Assembly (NCBI RefSeq): GCF_003860345.1
Contig: NZ_CP034179.1
Span: forward strand, 3,146,001 to 3,210,000
Reading direction: 5' to 3'
DNA: 64,000 nucleotides
Origin: Caenibius tardaugens NBRC 16725
Lineage (GTDB): Bacteria; Pseudomonadota; Alphaproteobacteria; Sphingomonadales; Sphingomonadaceae
Below, in pieces: positions 25,296 to 37,293 of the stretch. Numbering within the stretch: position 1 is the stretch's first letter; each line of letters starts with the position of its first letter. Both the position numbers and the translations under genes were made by a program. The notes under the pieces were generated by a model. That model did not search any database. It saw nothing but the letters and a program-made list of their open reading frames with translations, and was not told where the DNA came from.

Positions 25296-26561
25296 ATGGA
25301 TCATTTTGAGCTGAATAACGGCGTCCTCCATGCCGAGGGCGTGCCGCTTGACCGGATTGCCGCCGAAGTCGGCACGCCGGTTTATGTCTATTCGCGGGCC
25401 ACGCTGACCCGTCATGCGCGGGTATTCCGCGATGCCCTGGCGGCGGTCCTGCCGCATATCCATCTCGCCTTTGCGGTGAAGTCCAACCCCAATCTGGCCG
25501 TGCTGCGCGTGCTCAAGGCCGAAGGGTATGGCGCGGACGTGGTGTCCGAAGGGGAAATGAACCGTGCGCTGGCGGCGGGTATTCCTGCTGCGGATATCGT
25601 CTTTTCGGGCGTGGGGAAAAGCCGGCGGGAACTGACCGCGGCAGTGCATGCGGGGATCGGCCAGTTCAACCTCGAAAGCGAGGAGGAAGGCGTGGAACTG
25701 GCCGCGATTGCCGCCGCGCTGGGCAAGACGGCGGTCTGCGCGCTACGTGTCAATCCGAATGTCGATGCCAAAACCCATGCCAAGATTTCAACCGGCAAGG
25801 CGGACAACAAGTTCGGTGTGGCCTATGACCGGGCGGCCGATATCTACGCCCGGCTTTCCGGGCTGGAGGGGCTCTCCATGCGTGGGCTGGCCGTCCATAT
25901 CGGCAGTCAGATCACCGATCTGGAACCTTCGCGGCAGGCCTTTGTGAAAATGGGCGAGCTGATGCGCGAACTGCGCGCGGCGGGCTACACGGTCAGCCAC
26001 ATGGATCTGGGCGGCGGTCTGGGTGTCCCATACAAGGTGGGCGAGCAGCTTCCCGGGCCGGACGACTATGCCGCCATGGTGGCGGACGCGACAAAGGGCT
26101 GGGATGCGACGATCATGTTCGAACCCGGCCGGGTGATTACCGGCAATTCGGGAGTGCTGATCACCGAAGTCATCCGGGTCAAGCAAGGCGTGAACGCGCC
26201 GTTCGTGGTGGTGGATGCCGCGATGAACGATCTCGCGCGCCCGGCGATGTACGATGCATGGCATGATTTCGTGGCTGTCCGGCCCACGGGGGAAAGCATG
26301 GTCGCGAACATCGTCGGCCCGATCTGTGAAAGCTCGGACACCTTCGCCATGGGCCGCACGATAGATGCGGTGAAAGCGGGCGATCTGGGGGTGTTCCGCA
26401 CCGCCGGGGCCTATGGCGCGACAATGGCCAATACCTACAACAGCCGTCCGCTCGTGCCCGAAGTCATGGTCGATGGCGATCGTTGGGCGGTGGTGGCCGA
26501 ACGGATCGAGCCGGAAACGGTACTGGCGGCCGAACGTATCCCTGACTGGCTTGCCGGATGA
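25296..26561 (+). CDS. lysA: Diaminopimelate decarboxylase
   Basis: 421 residues of the alanine-racemase-like fold III class. Seen are the PLP lysine in HLAFAVKSNPN, VHIGSQITDL, DLGGGLGVPY, FEPGRVITGNSG and the second-subunit motif GPICESSDTF. It converts meso-diaminopimelate to lysine. It starts three bases after the lptM stop and overlaps the next gene by four bases (ATGA), so these genes form one transcript. Confidence 0.96.
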   Translation: MDHFELNNGVLHAEGVPLDRIAAEVGTPVYVYSRATLTRHARVFRDALAAVLPHIHLAFAVKSNPNLAVLRVLKAEGYGADVVSEGEMNRALAAGIPAADIVFSGVGKSRRELTAAVHAGIGQFNLESEEEGVELAAIAAALGKTAVCALRVNPNVDAKTHAKISTGKADNKFGVAYDRAADIYARLSGLEGLSMRGLAVHIGSQITDLEPSRQAFVKMGELMRELRAAGYTVSHMDLGGGLGVPYKVGEQLPGPDDYAAMVADATKGWDATIMFEPGRVITGNSGVLITEVIRVKQGVNAPFVVVDAAMNDLARPAMYDAWHDFVAVRPTGESMVANIVGPICESSDTFAMGRTIDAVKAGDLGVFRTAGAYGATMANTYNSRPLVPEVMVDGDRWAVVAERIEPETVLAAERIPDWLAG

Positions 26562-27334
26562 AGAGCCTGCCGCTCTTCCATCGCATTGCAGGGCAGCGGG
26601 TGGTTGTCCTGGGCGAAGGCGTGGCGGCAGAGGCGAAACGGCGGCTGGTGGTGCGTGCGGGCGGGGTGCCCGTGGGCGAACCGGAAGCGCATGGCGCGGC
26701 CTTGGCGTTCGTGGTTCTGGACGATGAACGCGATGCGAAAGCGGCGGTACGTCGGTTGAAGCATTTCGGCCTTCTGGTGAATGTGCCGGATCGTCCCGAT
26801 CTCTGCGATTTTACCGTGCCCAGCGTGCTGGACCGCGATCCCGTGCTGATCGCCATCGGCACTGGCGGGGCCTCGGCCGGGTTGGCCAAGGCGTTGCGCC
26901 TGCGGCTGGAAACGCTTGTGCCGCAGCGGCTGGGCGATCTGGCGCGGGCATTGCACGGTGCACGCACGGCGCTGCGCGCACGCTGGCCCGATGCCGGCGA
27001 TCGCCGCCGGATGCTGGACCAGGCGCTGGGGCAGGGTGGGGCGCTCGATCCCATGCAGGACGGGGCGGTGGATGCTGTGCCCGCGTGGCTGGAAGGGACG
27101 GCGGAGCCTGACGGTGTGGAGCCTGTAGAGATCGTGCTGACAAGCGATGATCCGGAAGACCTGACCTTGCGGCAGGCGCGCCTGCTGGGGTCTGCCGACG
27201 TGCTCCTGCACGACAGGGATGTGCCGGTCGCCATTCTTGATCGTGCGCGGGCCGATGCGCAGCGGATTGCGTTGCCTTGTGACGGGCCGGACCCCGGCGG
27301 ACTGGTGATCGTGCTGCGCCGCGCCGGGCGCTAG
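26558..27334 (+). CDS. CysG-N-like siroheme biosynthesis protein with a degenerate methyltransferase tail
   Basis: 258 residues. The N-terminal part (about 1-150) has the NAD-binding [15 protein letters not shown] and [35 protein letters not shown] pattern of precorrin-2 dehydrogenase/sirohydrochlorin ferrochelatase (CysG N-domain, Met8). The C-terminal about 70 residues ([31 protein letters not shown]) align in style with the start of uroporphyrinogen-III methyltransferase, but the SAM-binding GAGPGDP is replaced by TSDDPED and the rest is missing. It overlaps lysA by 4 bases. Oxidation/chelation in siroheme synthesis is likely. Confidence 0.75.
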   Translation: MKSLPLFHRIAGQRVVVLGEGVAAEAKRRLVVRAGGVPVGEPEAHGAALAFVVLDDERDAKAAVRRLKHFGLLVNVPDRPDLCDFTVPSVLDRDPVLIAIGTGGASAGLAKALRLRLETLVPQRLGDLARALHGARTALRARWPDAGDRRRMLDQALGQGGALDPMQDGAVDAVPAWLEGTAEPDGVEPVEIVLTSDDPEDLTLRQARLLGSADVLLHDRDVPVAILDRARADAQRIALPCDGPDPGGLVIVLRRAGR

Positions 27335-27798
27335 AACGCGGCGCCTGCCAGCGCGTCGATCGCGCCTTGCAGGATAACCGCTGCTGCCGCCGAATCGATT
27401 CGTTCGGCGCGTTTGGCCCGGCTCATATCCTGTTCGATCAGGCCCCGTTCGGCACTGGCCGTGGACCAGCGTTCATCCCACAACAGGATCGGCAGGCCCA
27501 ACGGTTCGAGATTGCGGGCGAAAGCGCGCGATGCCTGCGCGCGCGGCCCTTCGCTGCCATCCATGTTGAGCGGCAGCCCGATCACGATTCCCCTGACGCT
27601 GCGTTCGGCAATCAGCGCTTCGAGCGCCGCCTTGTCACGCGCGAACTTGCCGCGCGGCAAGGTCTTGGCCGGGGAGGCGAAGCGCCAACCCGCGTCGCAG
27701 AATGCGGTGCCGATCGTCTTCGTGCCGGGGTCCAGTCCCAGAAGCACGCCGCCATCGGGCAGGGCGGCCGAAAATTCGAACGTCATCTGCGTGATCAT
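27331..27798 (-). CDS. ruvX: Holliday junction resolvase-like protein RuvX/YqgF
   Basis: 155 residues; the ATG at 27798 overlaps the stop of the DUF3089 gene by 4 bases, which decides the start. The RNase H-like fold shows [46 protein letters not shown] and a final [15 protein letters not shown]; the metal-binding acidic residues are D (LDPG), E (DERW) and D (IDSAA). The family processes pre-16S rRNA ends and may resolve branched DNA. It is the last gene of the leftward pyrE operon and convergent with the CysG-N-like gene. Confidence 0.9.
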   Translation of the reverse strand: MITQMTFEFSAALPDGGVLLGLDPGTKTIGTAFCDAGWRFASPAKTLPRGKFARDKAALEALIAERSVRGIVIGLPLNMDGSEGPRAQASRAFARNLEPLGLPILLWDERWSTASAERGLIEQDMSRAKRAERIDSAAAAVILQGAIDALAGAAF

Positions 27799-28934
27799 GG
27801 TGCGGCCTTCCATGCGCCGACCCGACGGGCGACATCCGCTTTCACATTCGCCCAAAACAGCGGCACGTCATAGACGTGGTAATTGTTGCCCGGCAGGACA
27901 TAACCGCCCATTTCCGGCGGATCGCCGATCAGCAGCAGCCCTGCCTTGTCGCACCGCGCAGGCACCGCTGCGGGGACGAGTTCCCCGCTGGTGAACGCTT
28001 CGTTGGGCTTCAACGTGCCGAGATTGGCGCTGGCGGGGGCCGAACCGTTCTGCGTTCCGGTCAGTGGGTTGGTGCAGAGAATGGCGCCATTGCCGTGCGG
28101 CTGCCCATCAAGCGCGACAGCCTTGCGCCAGATGTCCAGCACCATGCGCGGATCGGCCGGTTCGGCATAGCTTGACCAGCTCATCACGCAGCCTGCCTGT
28201 TGCGCACCGGTGCAGGCTGGCAGGCCGAGTTTCGGCAGATCGTGTTCAAGCGAGATCGGCCAGCCGATCACGTAAGCCGCGGCAACGCGGCGGGCGAGCG
28301 GTGAACCCGCCAACCTGTCTTGCAGCAGATGCATGAGATGCCGGGCACCCTGGCTGTGGCCCACCAGCACAAGCGGCGAATCGCTCGGCGCTTCGGCAAG
28401 GAACTGGTCAAACGCCTGCGACACGTCGCCATAGGCGGCATCCAGCGCCTTCTGGCCATCGGGTTTGTCCGTCAGGAACGCGCCGAATGCGGCCTGCCGA
28501 TAGCGCGGCGCCCAGACTTGTGCGCCCTGTGCGAAAGGGCTGGCCATGGCGCGCACGAACAGCCGGGCGCGATCGCGCGACTCGGCATTGTCGAGCGGGG
28601 CATTCCAGGCGGCGGTATCGAGATAGCTGGTCGGATGGATGAAGAAGACCGCGTAAGGGGCCGTCGCTCGAGCGGTTGCGCCTGCGGGCGCCGTGCTGCC
28701 CTTCGCATAGGCCGGTTGCCAATGTGCCGGATCGTTCGCCCCGAGGCCGGGCCGCGACAGCCACATCGCGGGATCGGTATAGCTCTGGGCTGCGAGCGCA
28801 GGCTGTGCCGCAAACGTGCTTTTCGGCACAAAGGCGAAGCGCGACAGTTCGTTGGACCAGATATTGAGCGCGAACATCGCGGCGATCACCAGCGTGATCA
28901 GAAACGCCACGATATACAGGAACTTGCGTGCCAT
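27795..28934 (-). CDS. DUF3089 family alpha/beta hydrolase
   Basis: 379 residues. One N-terminal membrane segment ([19 protein letters not shown]) anchors a periplasmic alpha/beta-hydrolase domain with [10 protein letters not shown], the nucleophile elbow [12 protein letters not shown] and a late [14 protein letters not shown]-like end (GNNYHVYD). These match DUF3089, a family of predicted lipases or esterases with unknown substrates. It is in an operon after lepB (6 bases) and overlapping ruvX. Confidence 0.85.
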   Translation of the reverse strand: MARKFLYIVAFLITLVIAAMFALNIWSNELSRFAFVPKSTFAAQPALAAQSYTDPAMWLSRPGLGANDPAHWQPAYAKGSTAPAGATARATAPYAVFFIHPTSYLDTAAWNAPLDNAESRDRARLFVRAMASPFAQGAQVWAPRYRQAAFGAFLTDKPDGQKALDAAYGDVSQAFDQFLAEAPSDSPLVLVGHSQGARHLMHLLQDRLAGSPLARRVAAAYVIGWPISLEHDLPKLGLPACTGAQQAGCVMSWSSYAEPADPRMVLDIWRKAVALDGQPHGNGAILCTNPLTGTQNGSAPASANLGTLKPNEAFTSGELVPAAVPARCDKAGLLLIGDPPEMGGYVLPGNNYHVYDVPLFWANVKADVARRVGAWKAAP

Positions 28935-28940
28935 ATCGGG

Positions 28941-29861
28941 CTATTGCTCCGCGCCGGTGGCCGGTTTCGCGACGATTGCGGGACGCAGGCTCTGGAAAGC
29001 CCGGTCACCGCGCAGGGCGCTCCACCATGTTAACGGGTTGAGCGATTCCGTACCATCAAGCGAGAACGTGATGAATTCCGCGCGTCCGCCGATATTGGCA
29101 AGCGGGACAGGCCCGCCGAGGCCGCGTTCCCATGTGTCAGCCCGGCTGTCGGCCGAATGGTCGCGATTGTCGCCCATGAGGAAGACGTGGCCTTCGGGCA
29201 CGGTGATTTCGGCCATATTGTCCAGCCGTTGCTGCATATGGTCGATCACCACGTAAGTCGCGCCATTGGGCATGGTTTCGCGCAGCACGGGCAGTTCACA
29301 GACTTCCTTGCCCGAAGGCTTGCGTACTTTCAGGCGGGGATAATCTTCCGGGGTGCAGGCCGCATTGGGATCGACAGGCAATTGCAGAGGTGGTTCAACA
29401 GCTTGGGGAACGGCTTTGCCATTGAGAATGATCTGTCCGTTGACCACCGCAATCCGGTCGCCCGGTAGGGCGACAACGCGTTTGATATAGTCTTCATCGC
29501 GATCGGGCGGTACGGCGATCACGATATCGCCATATTCCGGCGTGCGACCAAGGATGCGCCAGTTGCCGCGCGGGAGAACATGGAACGAGGCGGAAACCCA
29601 GCTCCAGCCATAGGGGTATTTGCTGACGACCAGACGGTCGCCCACCAGCAGGCTGGGCATCATCGATTGCGACGGAATATAGAAGGGCTTGGCCAGCAGA
29701 CTATGGAACGCCACGACCGCCAGCAGCATAAGCGCCAGTCCGCGAAATTCCGCCAGCCAGTTGACCTTTTCGCGGGGCGGTTCGCCATTTTCGGGCGTGT
29801 CCGTCTTCACTTCGGGGTCGACATCGGGGGATGCCGCACTGTTTTCGTTAGGATTGGTCAC
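28941..29861 (-). CDS. lepB: Signal peptidase I
   Basis: 306 residues from the GTG at 29861, whose GTGA overlaps the acpS stop. After an acidic Pro-rich N-terminal stretch there is a membrane segment ([17 protein letters not shown]), the catalytic serine motif [15 protein letters not shown], and the catalytic lysine in [11 protein letters not shown], with the later [11 protein letters not shown] box. It cuts Sec signal peptides at the outer face of the inner membrane. The longer frame to 29900 would start inside acpS and is not used. Confidence 0.95.
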   Translation of the reverse strand: MTNPNENSAASPDVDPEVKTDTPENGEPPREKVNWLAEFRGLALMLLAVVAFHSLLAKPFYIPSQSMMPSLLVGDRLVVSKYPYGWSWVSASFHVLPRGNWRILGRTPEYGDIVIAVPPDRDEDYIKRVVALPGDRIAVVNGQIILNGKAVPQAVEPPLQLPVDPNAACTPEDYPRLKVRKPSGKEVCELPVLRETMPNGATYVVIDHMQQRLDNMAEITVPEGHVFLMGDNRDHSADSRADTWERGLGGPVPLANIGGRAEFITFSLDGTESLNPLTWWSALRGDRAFQSLRPAIVAKPATGAEQ

Positions 29862-30259
29862 AATATCCGTGCTTCTATGACGACGAAGGCCTGCGCCCAT
29901 GGATGGTCGTCTGTGAGAGTAAGATGAATGACGGCCTGATGGCCTTCCGGGGTCATTGCTGCGAGCCGCGCAGCCGCGCCACCCGTCAGCGCCAGAGTCG
30001 GTGCACCGGATGGTGCGTTGACTACGCCGATGTCCTTCATGAACACCCCGGCGCGAAAACCGGTGCCGACCGCCTTGGAAAAAGCTTCCTTCGCGGCGAA
30101 GCGTTTGGCCAGCGTGCCTGCCTTGGTAAAGGGGCGGCGCGCGGCCTTGGTCTGCTCCACTTCGGTAAAAACGCGTTGTTCGAAGCGCATGCCGAAGCGA
30201 TCAAGCGAGGCCTGAATCCGTTCAATATTGCACAGATCGGAACCCATACCGATAATCAT
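29858..30259 (-). CDS. acpS: Holo-[acyl-carrier-protein] synthase
   Basis: 133 residues of the AcpS type: [15 protein letters not shown] with the Mg-binding Asp, FTEVEQ and [15 protein letters not shown] with the second Mg-binding Glu. It moves the 4'-phosphopantetheine arm from CoA to acyl carrier protein, making it ready for lipid synthesis. It follows pdxJ after 19 bases and is coupled to lepB by overlapping stop and start. Confidence 0.94.
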   Translation of the reverse strand: MIIGMGSDLCNIERIQASLDRFGMRFEQRVFTEVEQTKAARRPFTKAGTLAKRFAAKEAFSKAVGTGFRAGVFMKDIGVVNAPSGAPTLALTGGAAARLAAMTPEGHQAVIHLTLTDDHPWAQAFVVIEARIL

Positions 30260-30278
30260 GGCGCATCTCCGGTGGTGA

Positions 30279-31025
30279 TCATCGCGCTTGGTCCATCAGG
30301 TCCCGCATCCGCCTCACGGCGGATTCGAGCCCGACAAACACCGCTTCCCCAATAAGATAGTGCCCAATGTTCAGTTCCGCCAACTGCGGAATTGCCGCGA
30401 CCGGCTGCACATTGTCATATGTCAGGCCGTGGCCGGCGTGCGGTTCGATCCCGTTGCGGACGGCAAGGGCTGCCATGTCCGAAAGCCGGCGCAGTTCGGT
30501 GGCGCGTTCCTCGCCCGTCGCATGGGCATATTCGCCGGTGTGGAATTCGACGACGGGGGCCTGAAGCCGCATCGCTGCTTCCAGTTGCCGCACTTCCGGC
30601 CCGATAAACAGGCTGACCCGGATGCCCGCGTCGAGCAGCCGCCCCACGATAGGCGCGAGGTGATTGTGCTGTCCGGCCGCATCCAGCCCGCCTTCGGTCG
30701 TGCGTTCTTCCCGTTTTTCGGGGACAATGCAGGCCGCGTGCGGTTTGTGCCGCAGGGCAATGGCCAGCATTTCCTCTGTCGCGGCCATTTCCAGATTAAG
30801 CGGAAGGCCGGTTGCAGCCTGAATCCGCGCGAGATCCTCGTCACGGATATGGCGCCGATCCTCGCGAAGATGGGCGGTGATCCCGTCGCCGCCCACCGCT
30901 GCCACGATTTCTGCCGCGCGCACGGGATCGGGATGATCGCCGCCCCGTGCGTTCCGGATCGTCGCGACGTGATCGATATTGACGCCCAGCCGGAGCTTGC
31001 CCGGCTGGAAAGGGGAGGCGGTCAT
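30279..31025 (-). CDS. pdxJ: Pyridoxine 5'-phosphate synthase
   Basis: 248 residues. The N-terminal [19 protein letters not shown], catalytic [22 protein letters not shown] and [16 protein letters not shown] segments are diagnostic. It condenses 1-deoxyxylulose 5-phosphate with 3-amino-2-oxopropyl phosphate, the last step in making the vitamin B6 ring. It lies 10 bases after pyrE and just before acpS, a widespread pdxJ-acpS order. Confidence 0.96.
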   Translation of the reverse strand: MTASPFQPGKLRLGVNIDHVATIRNARGGDHPDPVRAAEIVAAVGGDGITAHLREDRRHIRDEDLARIQAATGLPLNLEMAATEEMLAIALRHKPHAACIVPEKREERTTEGGLDAAGQHNHLAPIVGRLLDAGIRVSLFIGPEVRQLEAAMRLQAPVVEFHTGEYAHATGEERATELRRLSDMAALAVRNGIEPHAGHGLTYDNVQPVAAIPQLAELNIGHYLIGEAVFVGLESAVRRMRDLMDQAR

Positions 31026-31035
31026 GCGCGAACTC

Positions 31036-31617
31036 TCAATTCTTCCGGCTGCCCGGCTTTATAATAGGGGTCGCAGCCAGTTCGGCAGGCACTTCGTCTT
31101 CGGCGTAAGTCGGGAAGTTCAGTTCCACCAGCGGGAAGAAGGGTACCTGGAAGGCTGCTGCTCCGCCCGAACGGTCCACCAGCGATGCGGCGGCAATGAC
31201 CTGCCCGCCTTCGCTGGCGATCGCCCCCATCGCCTCGCGCGAGGACAGGCCGGTGGTGACCACGTCTTCGACAAGCAGCACTTTCTCGCCTTTGGCGAGG
31301 CCGAATCCCCGGCGAAATTCGAACGTGCCGGTGGGTCTTTCCACAAACATCGCGTCGACTCCCAGCGCGCGGCCCACTTCCTGGCCGATAATCACGCCGC
31401 CCATGGCCGGAGAGACCACTTTTGCGATCTGCTGGCGAATCTCGCGCGGAATCTTGTGGACCAGTGCAAGGGCGAGCCGCGCCGCGCGATCGGGGTTCAT
31501 CAGGACGCGTGCGCACTGCAGATAATGCGCGCTGTGGCGGCCCGAAGAAAGCAGGAAATGGCCTTCAAGCAGGGCTTCGCTCGCGCGGAACTCGGAGAGT
31601 ACCTCGTCTTCTGTCAT
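31036..31617 (-). CDS. pyrE: Orotate phosphoribosyltransferase
   Basis: 193 residues with [17 protein letters not shown] (OMP region), the flexible loop [14 protein letters not shown] and the PRPP-binding [18 protein letters not shown]. It joins orotate to PRPP to give OMP in pyrimidine synthesis. It is the first gene of the leftward pyrE-pdxJ-acpS-lepB-DUF3089-ruvX transcript and is divergent from the cytochrome oxidase operon, with a 197-base shared upstream region. Confidence 0.95.
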   Translation of the reverse strand: MTEDEVLSEFRASEALLEGHFLLSSGRHSAHYLQCARVLMNPDRAARLALALVHKIPREIRQQIAKVVSPAMGGVIIGQEVGRALGVDAMFVERPTGTFEFRRGFGLAKGEKVLLVEDVVTTGLSSREAMGAIASEGGQVIAAASLVDRSGGAAAFQVPFFPLVELNFPTYAEDEVPAELAATPIIKPGSRKN

Positions 31618-31814
31618 GGTCGTTGTCTCGTCTGCCTCGCAGATGCGTTAGTGGTTGGACCGGCAGGCTTTGCCGGATACGGTCAAAAATATCCCTAGAA
31701 GCGCTTGAGGCATGGGGCAAGCGCGCGTATAGGGGCCCGCAATTCGTGCCCCGCAGGGGGGAGATTGGTGCTGCCTGCAGCCCGGAAAAATAAAGAGCGG
31801 AAAGCGTCGAAAAG

Positions 31815-32948
31815 ATGAAGCTTGGTGAGTGGGCCCGCGATCGGGCGATGACCTTGACACACGGTGCGGCGGCGCTGGTACTCGCGGCCGTGCCGCAAGC
31901 AGTGCTGGCCCAGGACGCTGCACAGGCTGCTGCTGCGCCAGCCGCAGCACCTGCAACGGCCGCTCCTGCCGCCGATGCCGCGGCCGCAGCCGCTGCGCCC
32001 GTCGCAGAAGCCGTTGCGCGCATGGCGCCTACCCCCGGCAAGGGCATGCCGGTAGACGGGGGCATCTTCTTTCAGGACCAATATTCGCCGATTGGCGATT
32101 ATGCGTTGTGGATGCACGATGCGGTGCTGATGCCGGTGATTACCGTGATCAGCCTGCTGGTTCTCGCGCTGCTGCTCTATGTGATCGTGCGGTTTAACCG
32201 CCGTGCGAACAAATCGCCTTCCAAGACCAGCCATAACACGCTGATCGAAGTGATCTGGACGCTGGTTCCGGTGCTGATTCTTGTCGGCATCGCGGTTCCT
32301 TCGATCGACCTTCTGGCCAAGCAGTACAAATCGCCGCCCGCCGATGCGCTGACGGTGAAGATCACCGGGAACCAGTGGTTCTGGACTTATGGCTTCCCTG
32401 ACAACGGTGAAGTCGAATTCGACTCGAAGATGCTGAACGAACCGGGCTATCCCGTGATCAACGCTGGCGTTCGTGAAGTGGGTTCCGATCCGTCCGATGG
32501 TCCGCCGCAGCTCGAAGTCGACAATCGTCTGGTCCTGCCGGTCGGTGAGCCGATCCGTCTGCAGGTCACCGCGTCTGACGTGATCCACTCGTTCGCTATC
32601 CCGTCGCTCTGGTTCAAGCTTGACGCTGTCCCGGGTCGCCTCAACGAGAAGATGATCTTCATTAAGGAGCCGGGCGTCTATTACGGCCAGTGTTCCGAAC
32701 TCTGCGGTGTGAAGCATGGTTTCATGCCGATCGCGATCCAGGCGATGCCGCGCGCCGAATTCAACAAGTGGCTGGTGTCCAAGGGTGGGACGGTCGAGAA
32801 GCCGAAGCCCGCAGCCGCTGCGGCAGCGCCTGCTGCGGAAGCACCCGCTCCTGCGGCCCCCGCTGCTGGCGCAGCTGCTCCGGCGGCAGCCCCTGCAGCG
32901 CCGGCTGCGGCACCCGCTGCCACTGAACCCGCGGCCCCTGCGGCCTGA
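31815..32948 (+). CDS. ctaC: Cytochrome c oxidase subunit II
   Basis: 377 residues. After a signal peptide (AVPQAVLAQ) there is an Ala/Pro linker, two membrane helices (ITVISLLVLALLLYVIV and IWTLVPVLILVGIAV) and the cupredoxin domain with VIHSFAIPSLWFK and YGQCSELCGVKHGFMPI, the binuclear CuA site. Unusual is the extra C-terminal tail of about 55 residues made almost only of Ala, Pro and Glu, matching the Ala/Pro N-terminal linker. CuA receives electrons from cytochrome c. First gene of the oxidase operon. Confidence 0.96.
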   Translation: MKLGEWARDRAMTLTHGAAALVLAAVPQAVLAQDAAQAAAAPAAAPATAAPAADAAAAAAAPVAEAVARMAPTPGKGMPVDGGIFFQDQYSPIGDYALWMHDAVLMPVITVISLLVLALLLYVIVRFNRRANKSPSKTSHNTLIEVIWTLVPVLILVGIAVPSIDLLAKQYKSPPADALTVKITGNQWFWTYGFPDNGEVEFDSKMLNEPGYPVINAGVREVGSDPSDGPPQLEVDNRLVLPVGEPIRLQVTASDVIHSFAIPSLWFKLDAVPGRLNEKMIFIKEPGVYYGQCSELCGVKHGFMPIAIQAMPRAEFNKWLVSKGGTVEKPKPAAAAAAPAAEAPAPAAPAAGAAAPAAAPAAPAAAPAATEPAAPAA

Positions 32949-32982
32949 TATTAGCTATATAAGCATAAGGTTGAGCTGAATC

Positions 32983-34671
<1,689 letters not shown>

Positions 34672-34759
34672 TCATCGTGGCCCCGGTGCATGCCGGGGGC
34701 GCGACGGAAAAGAGTGGGGGCGCGCCGTATGCGGTGCGCCCTTGCCTTTAGGAATTGAG

Positions 34760-35686
34760 ATGATGAGTACGAGCCACAGCGCGGTACAGCTTCCAGCCGA
34801 TTGGCGCGATTTCTATGCGTTGACCAAGCCACGCGTCATCAGTCTGGTGGTGTTCACCGGCCTGTGCGGCCTGCTGGCCGCGCCGGGCGCGATCCATCCG
34901 GTGATCGCGTTTACGGCGATCCTGTGCATTGCGCTCGGGGCGGGCGGTGCCGCTGCACTCAATCAGTGGTGGGAAGCGGACATCGATGCGGGCATGCGGC
35001 GCACCGCCGATCGTCCGCTACCTGCTGGGCGCATGGATCGCACCAGCGCCCGTGATTTTGGCGTGGGCCTGTCTGTCGCTGCCGTGTTGCTCATGGGGGT
35101 GGCGGTAAATTGGCTCGCCGCCGTTATTCTGGCTATCTCGGTGATCTACTATGCCGTGGTCTACACGATCTGGCTTAAGCCGCGCACGCCGCAGAATATC
35201 GTAATCGGTGGCGGGGCAGGGGCTTTTCCACCGCTGATCGGCTGGGTGGCAGTGACGGGCGATATCACGCTGATGCCGGTCCTGTTGTTCGCGATCATTT
35301 TTTTCTGGACCCCGCCGCATTTCTGGGCGCTGGCGCTGTTCGTGCGTAGCGATTACGCCAAAGTCGGCATTCCGATGATGCCCGTGGTCGCGGGTGAAGC
35401 GTCCACGCGCAAACAGATTTTCGCTTATTGCCTGTTCCTTCTGCCGCTTTCGCTGGCGCCGTGGTTCATCGGGGGTACCGGCCTAGTCTATGCCGTGTGC
35501 GCCGGTCTGCTGTCGCTGGTATTCCTGTTGCTGTCCGTACCGGTTATGCTGCGTCGGAGCACCGGGGATGACGACAAGATGCGCCCTGAAAAGCGGCTTT
35601 TTGCCTATAGCGTCATCTATCTTTTCGCGATCTTCGCCGCATTGGTTGCGGATCGCTGGATTTCGGTGCAGGGGTTGCTGCCATGA
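34760..35686 (+). CDS. ctaB: Protohaem IX farnesyltransferase (haem O synthase)
   Basis: 308 residues; the ATG at 34760 follows AGGAATTGAG. Typical UbiA-family features are [37 protein letters not shown] (the first Asp-rich box) and a later membrane set ending near WISVQG. It attaches a farnesyl tail to haem B, giving haem O, needed for the aa3 oxidase made by the same operon. Stop overlaps the next small gene by four bases. Confidence 0.95.
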   Translation: MMSTSHSAVQLPADWRDFYALTKPRVISLVVFTGLCGLLAAPGAIHPVIAFTAILCIALGAGGAAALNQWWEADIDAGMRRTADRPLPAGRMDRTSARDFGVGLSVAAVLLMGVAVNWLAAVILAISVIYYAVVYTIWLKPRTPQNIVIGGGAGAFPPLIGWVAVTGDITLMPVLLFAIIFFWTPPHFWALALFVRSDYAKVGIPMMPVVAGEASTRKQIFAYCLFLLPLSLAPWFIGGTGLVYAVCAGLLSLVFLLLSVPVMLRRSTGDDDKMRPEKRLFAYSVIYLFAIFAALVADRWISVQGLLP

Positions 35687-35820
35687 ACGGACAATTCGAA
35701 CCTGACGAAGAATACAAGCGGCGCCAGAAGGCGCGCAATCTTGTGGTTGGATTGCTGTTGGGCGCCTTTGTCGTCCTGCTGTTCGCGATCACGATCGTAC
35801 GGATGAAGGAATCGCTGTGA
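35683..35820 (+). CDS. Small single-pass membrane protein of the oxidase operon (CoxF-like)
   Basis: 45 residues, ATG overlapping the ctaB TGA (ATGA) and its own TGA overlapping the ctaG GTG. A charged N-terminus ([15 protein letters not shown]) is followed by one membrane helix ([19 protein letters not shown]) and a short tail (RMKESL). Small genes like this between ctaB and ctaG are called CoxF-like in other Alphaproteobacteria. The function is not known; an assembly helper or small oxidase subunit is likely. Confidence 0.8.
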   Translation: MNGQFEPDEEYKRRQKARNLVVGLLLGAFVVLLFAITIVRMKESL

Positions 35821-36374
35821 CCAGCGCAACGCTCAGCCAGAAGAACCGGAAGATCGGGCTGATTTTTCTTGGCGTGGCGGCAGCCATGCTGGCGCTGGGC
35901 TTCGCGTCCGCGCCGCTTTATCGCCTGTTTTGTCAAGTCACCGGTTTTGGCGGGACGACGCAGAAAGTCACTGCCGCAGAGGCGAGCAAGGTGCGCGCCG
36001 CCGGGTCGATGATTTCCGTCCGGTTTGACGGGAACGTTGCCCCCGATGTGCCCTGGACGTTCCATCCGGAACGCTCGACTGACACGATTCAACTGGGGCA
36101 GCGCGATCTGGCGTTTTTCGTGGCGCGCAACAATTCCGACAAGCCGATTACGGGCACGGCGACATTCAATGTCGAACCCGAACAGACCGGCCAGTATTTC
36201 AACAAAATTCAGTGTTTCTGCTTTACCGAACAGACACTTCAGCCGGGTGAGGAAGTCCGCATGCCGGTGTTGTTCTATGTCGATCCCAAAATCGCAAACG
36301 ACCCGAATGCGAGGGATGTGCAGCAGATTACTCTGAGCTATACCTTCCACAAGGCAGAGGACAGCCCATCCTAA
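35817..36374 (+). CDS. ctaG: Cytochrome c oxidase assembly protein CtaG/Cox11
   Basis: 185 residues from the GTG at 35817, coupled by overlap to the preceding gene. One N-terminal membrane helix (IGLIFLGVAAAMLALGFA) and a periplasmic Ig-like domain with APLYRLFCQVTGFGGT and NKIQCFCFTEQ, where the CFCF cysteines bind copper. It inserts copper into the CuB site of subunit I. Length is normal. Confidence 0.95.
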   Translation: MTSATLSQKNRKIGLIFLGVAAAMLALGFASAPLYRLFCQVTGFGGTTQKVTAAEASKVRAAGSMISVRFDGNVAPDVPWTFHPERSTDTIQLGQRDLAFFVARNNSDKPITGTATFNVEPEQTGQYFNKIQCFCFTEQTLQPGEEVRMPVLFYVDPKIANDPNARDVQQITLSYTFHKAEDSPS

Positions 36375-36452
36375 CCTCTGGACCACCGGGAAACAGAACG
36401 ATAAGGGGCGCTGGGTAAAGGGGAAGCCCCGAAAGATCAGGAAGCATGTTTC

Positions 36453-37274
36453 ATGGCTGCTACAAAGAACCACGATTATCACATTCTGCCACCTGACATC
36501 TGGCCGTTGGTCGCGTCGCTGTCGGCGTTTACCTTCACCACGGGCATGGTGCTGTTCATGCACGAACTGCCGTTCGGCAAGTACGTCCTGTTGCTGGGCG
36601 TGTTGGGCCTGGCGCTGACATTCTTCAGCTGGTTCTCGAAAGTCGTGAACGAAGCGCAGTCGGGTGATCACACGCCGGTGGTGCAGTTGCACAACCGTTA
36701 CGGCATGATCCTGTTCATCGCTTCGGAAGTCATGTTCTTCGTGGGCTGGTTCTGGGCATGGTTCGATTTCGCGCTGTTCCCGTCGCAACTGGCGGAAGTG
36801 GTTGGCGGTCAGTTCCCGCCCAAGGGGATTGAAGCGGTGATGAATCCGTTCGATCTGCCGCTGATCAATACCCTGATCCTGCTGTGTTCGGGCACCACCG
36901 TAACCTGGGCGCACCACAGCCTGATCCATGGCGATCGCGATGGGCTGAAGAAGGGTCTGTGGGCGACGGTCCTGCTCGGTATCCTGTTTACCTGCATTCA
37001 GGCCTACGAATACGCGCACGCGCCGTTTGGTTTCGGTGGCAACACCTATAGCTCGGCCTTTTACATGGCGACCGGGTTCCACGGGTTCCACGTTCTGGTC
37101 GGTACGATCTTCCTGATCGTCTGTCTGCGCCGCACCTATCTGGGTCACTTCACGCCGCGTCAGCACTTCGGTTTCGAAGCGGCGGCATGGTACTGGCACT
37201 TCGTTGACGTCGTGTGGCTGTTCCTGTTTGTCACCGTCTATGTATGGGGCAGCTGGGGCGCGCCGGTTCACTGA
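36453..37274 (+). CDS. ctaE: Cytochrome c oxidase subunit III
   Basis: 273 residues with seven predicted helices. Characteristic segments are ASEVMFFVGWFWAWFDFALF, THGFHGFHVLVGTIFL-type (ATGFHGFHVLVGTIFL) and the final AAAWYWHFVDVVWLFLF. It stabilises the oxidase core and its proton uptake. The gap of 78 bases from ctaG includes a short purine-rich stretch (GGGGAAGCCCC), not a clear terminator. Confidence 0.96.
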   Translation: MAATKNHDYHILPPDIWPLVASLSAFTFTTGMVLFMHELPFGKYVLLLGVLGLALTFFSWFSKVVNEAQSGDHTPVVQLHNRYGMILFIASEVMFFVGWFWAWFDFALFPSQLAEVVGGQFPPKGIEAVMNPFDLPLINTLILLCSGTTVTWAHHSLIHGDRDGLKKGLWATVLLGILFTCIQAYEYAHAPFGFGGNTYSSAFYMATGFHGFHVLVGTIFLIVCLRRTYLGHFTPRQHFGFEAAAWYWHFVDVVWLFLFVTVYVWGSWGAPVH

Positions 37275-37293
37275 TGGGTGAACGGCAAGTCTG

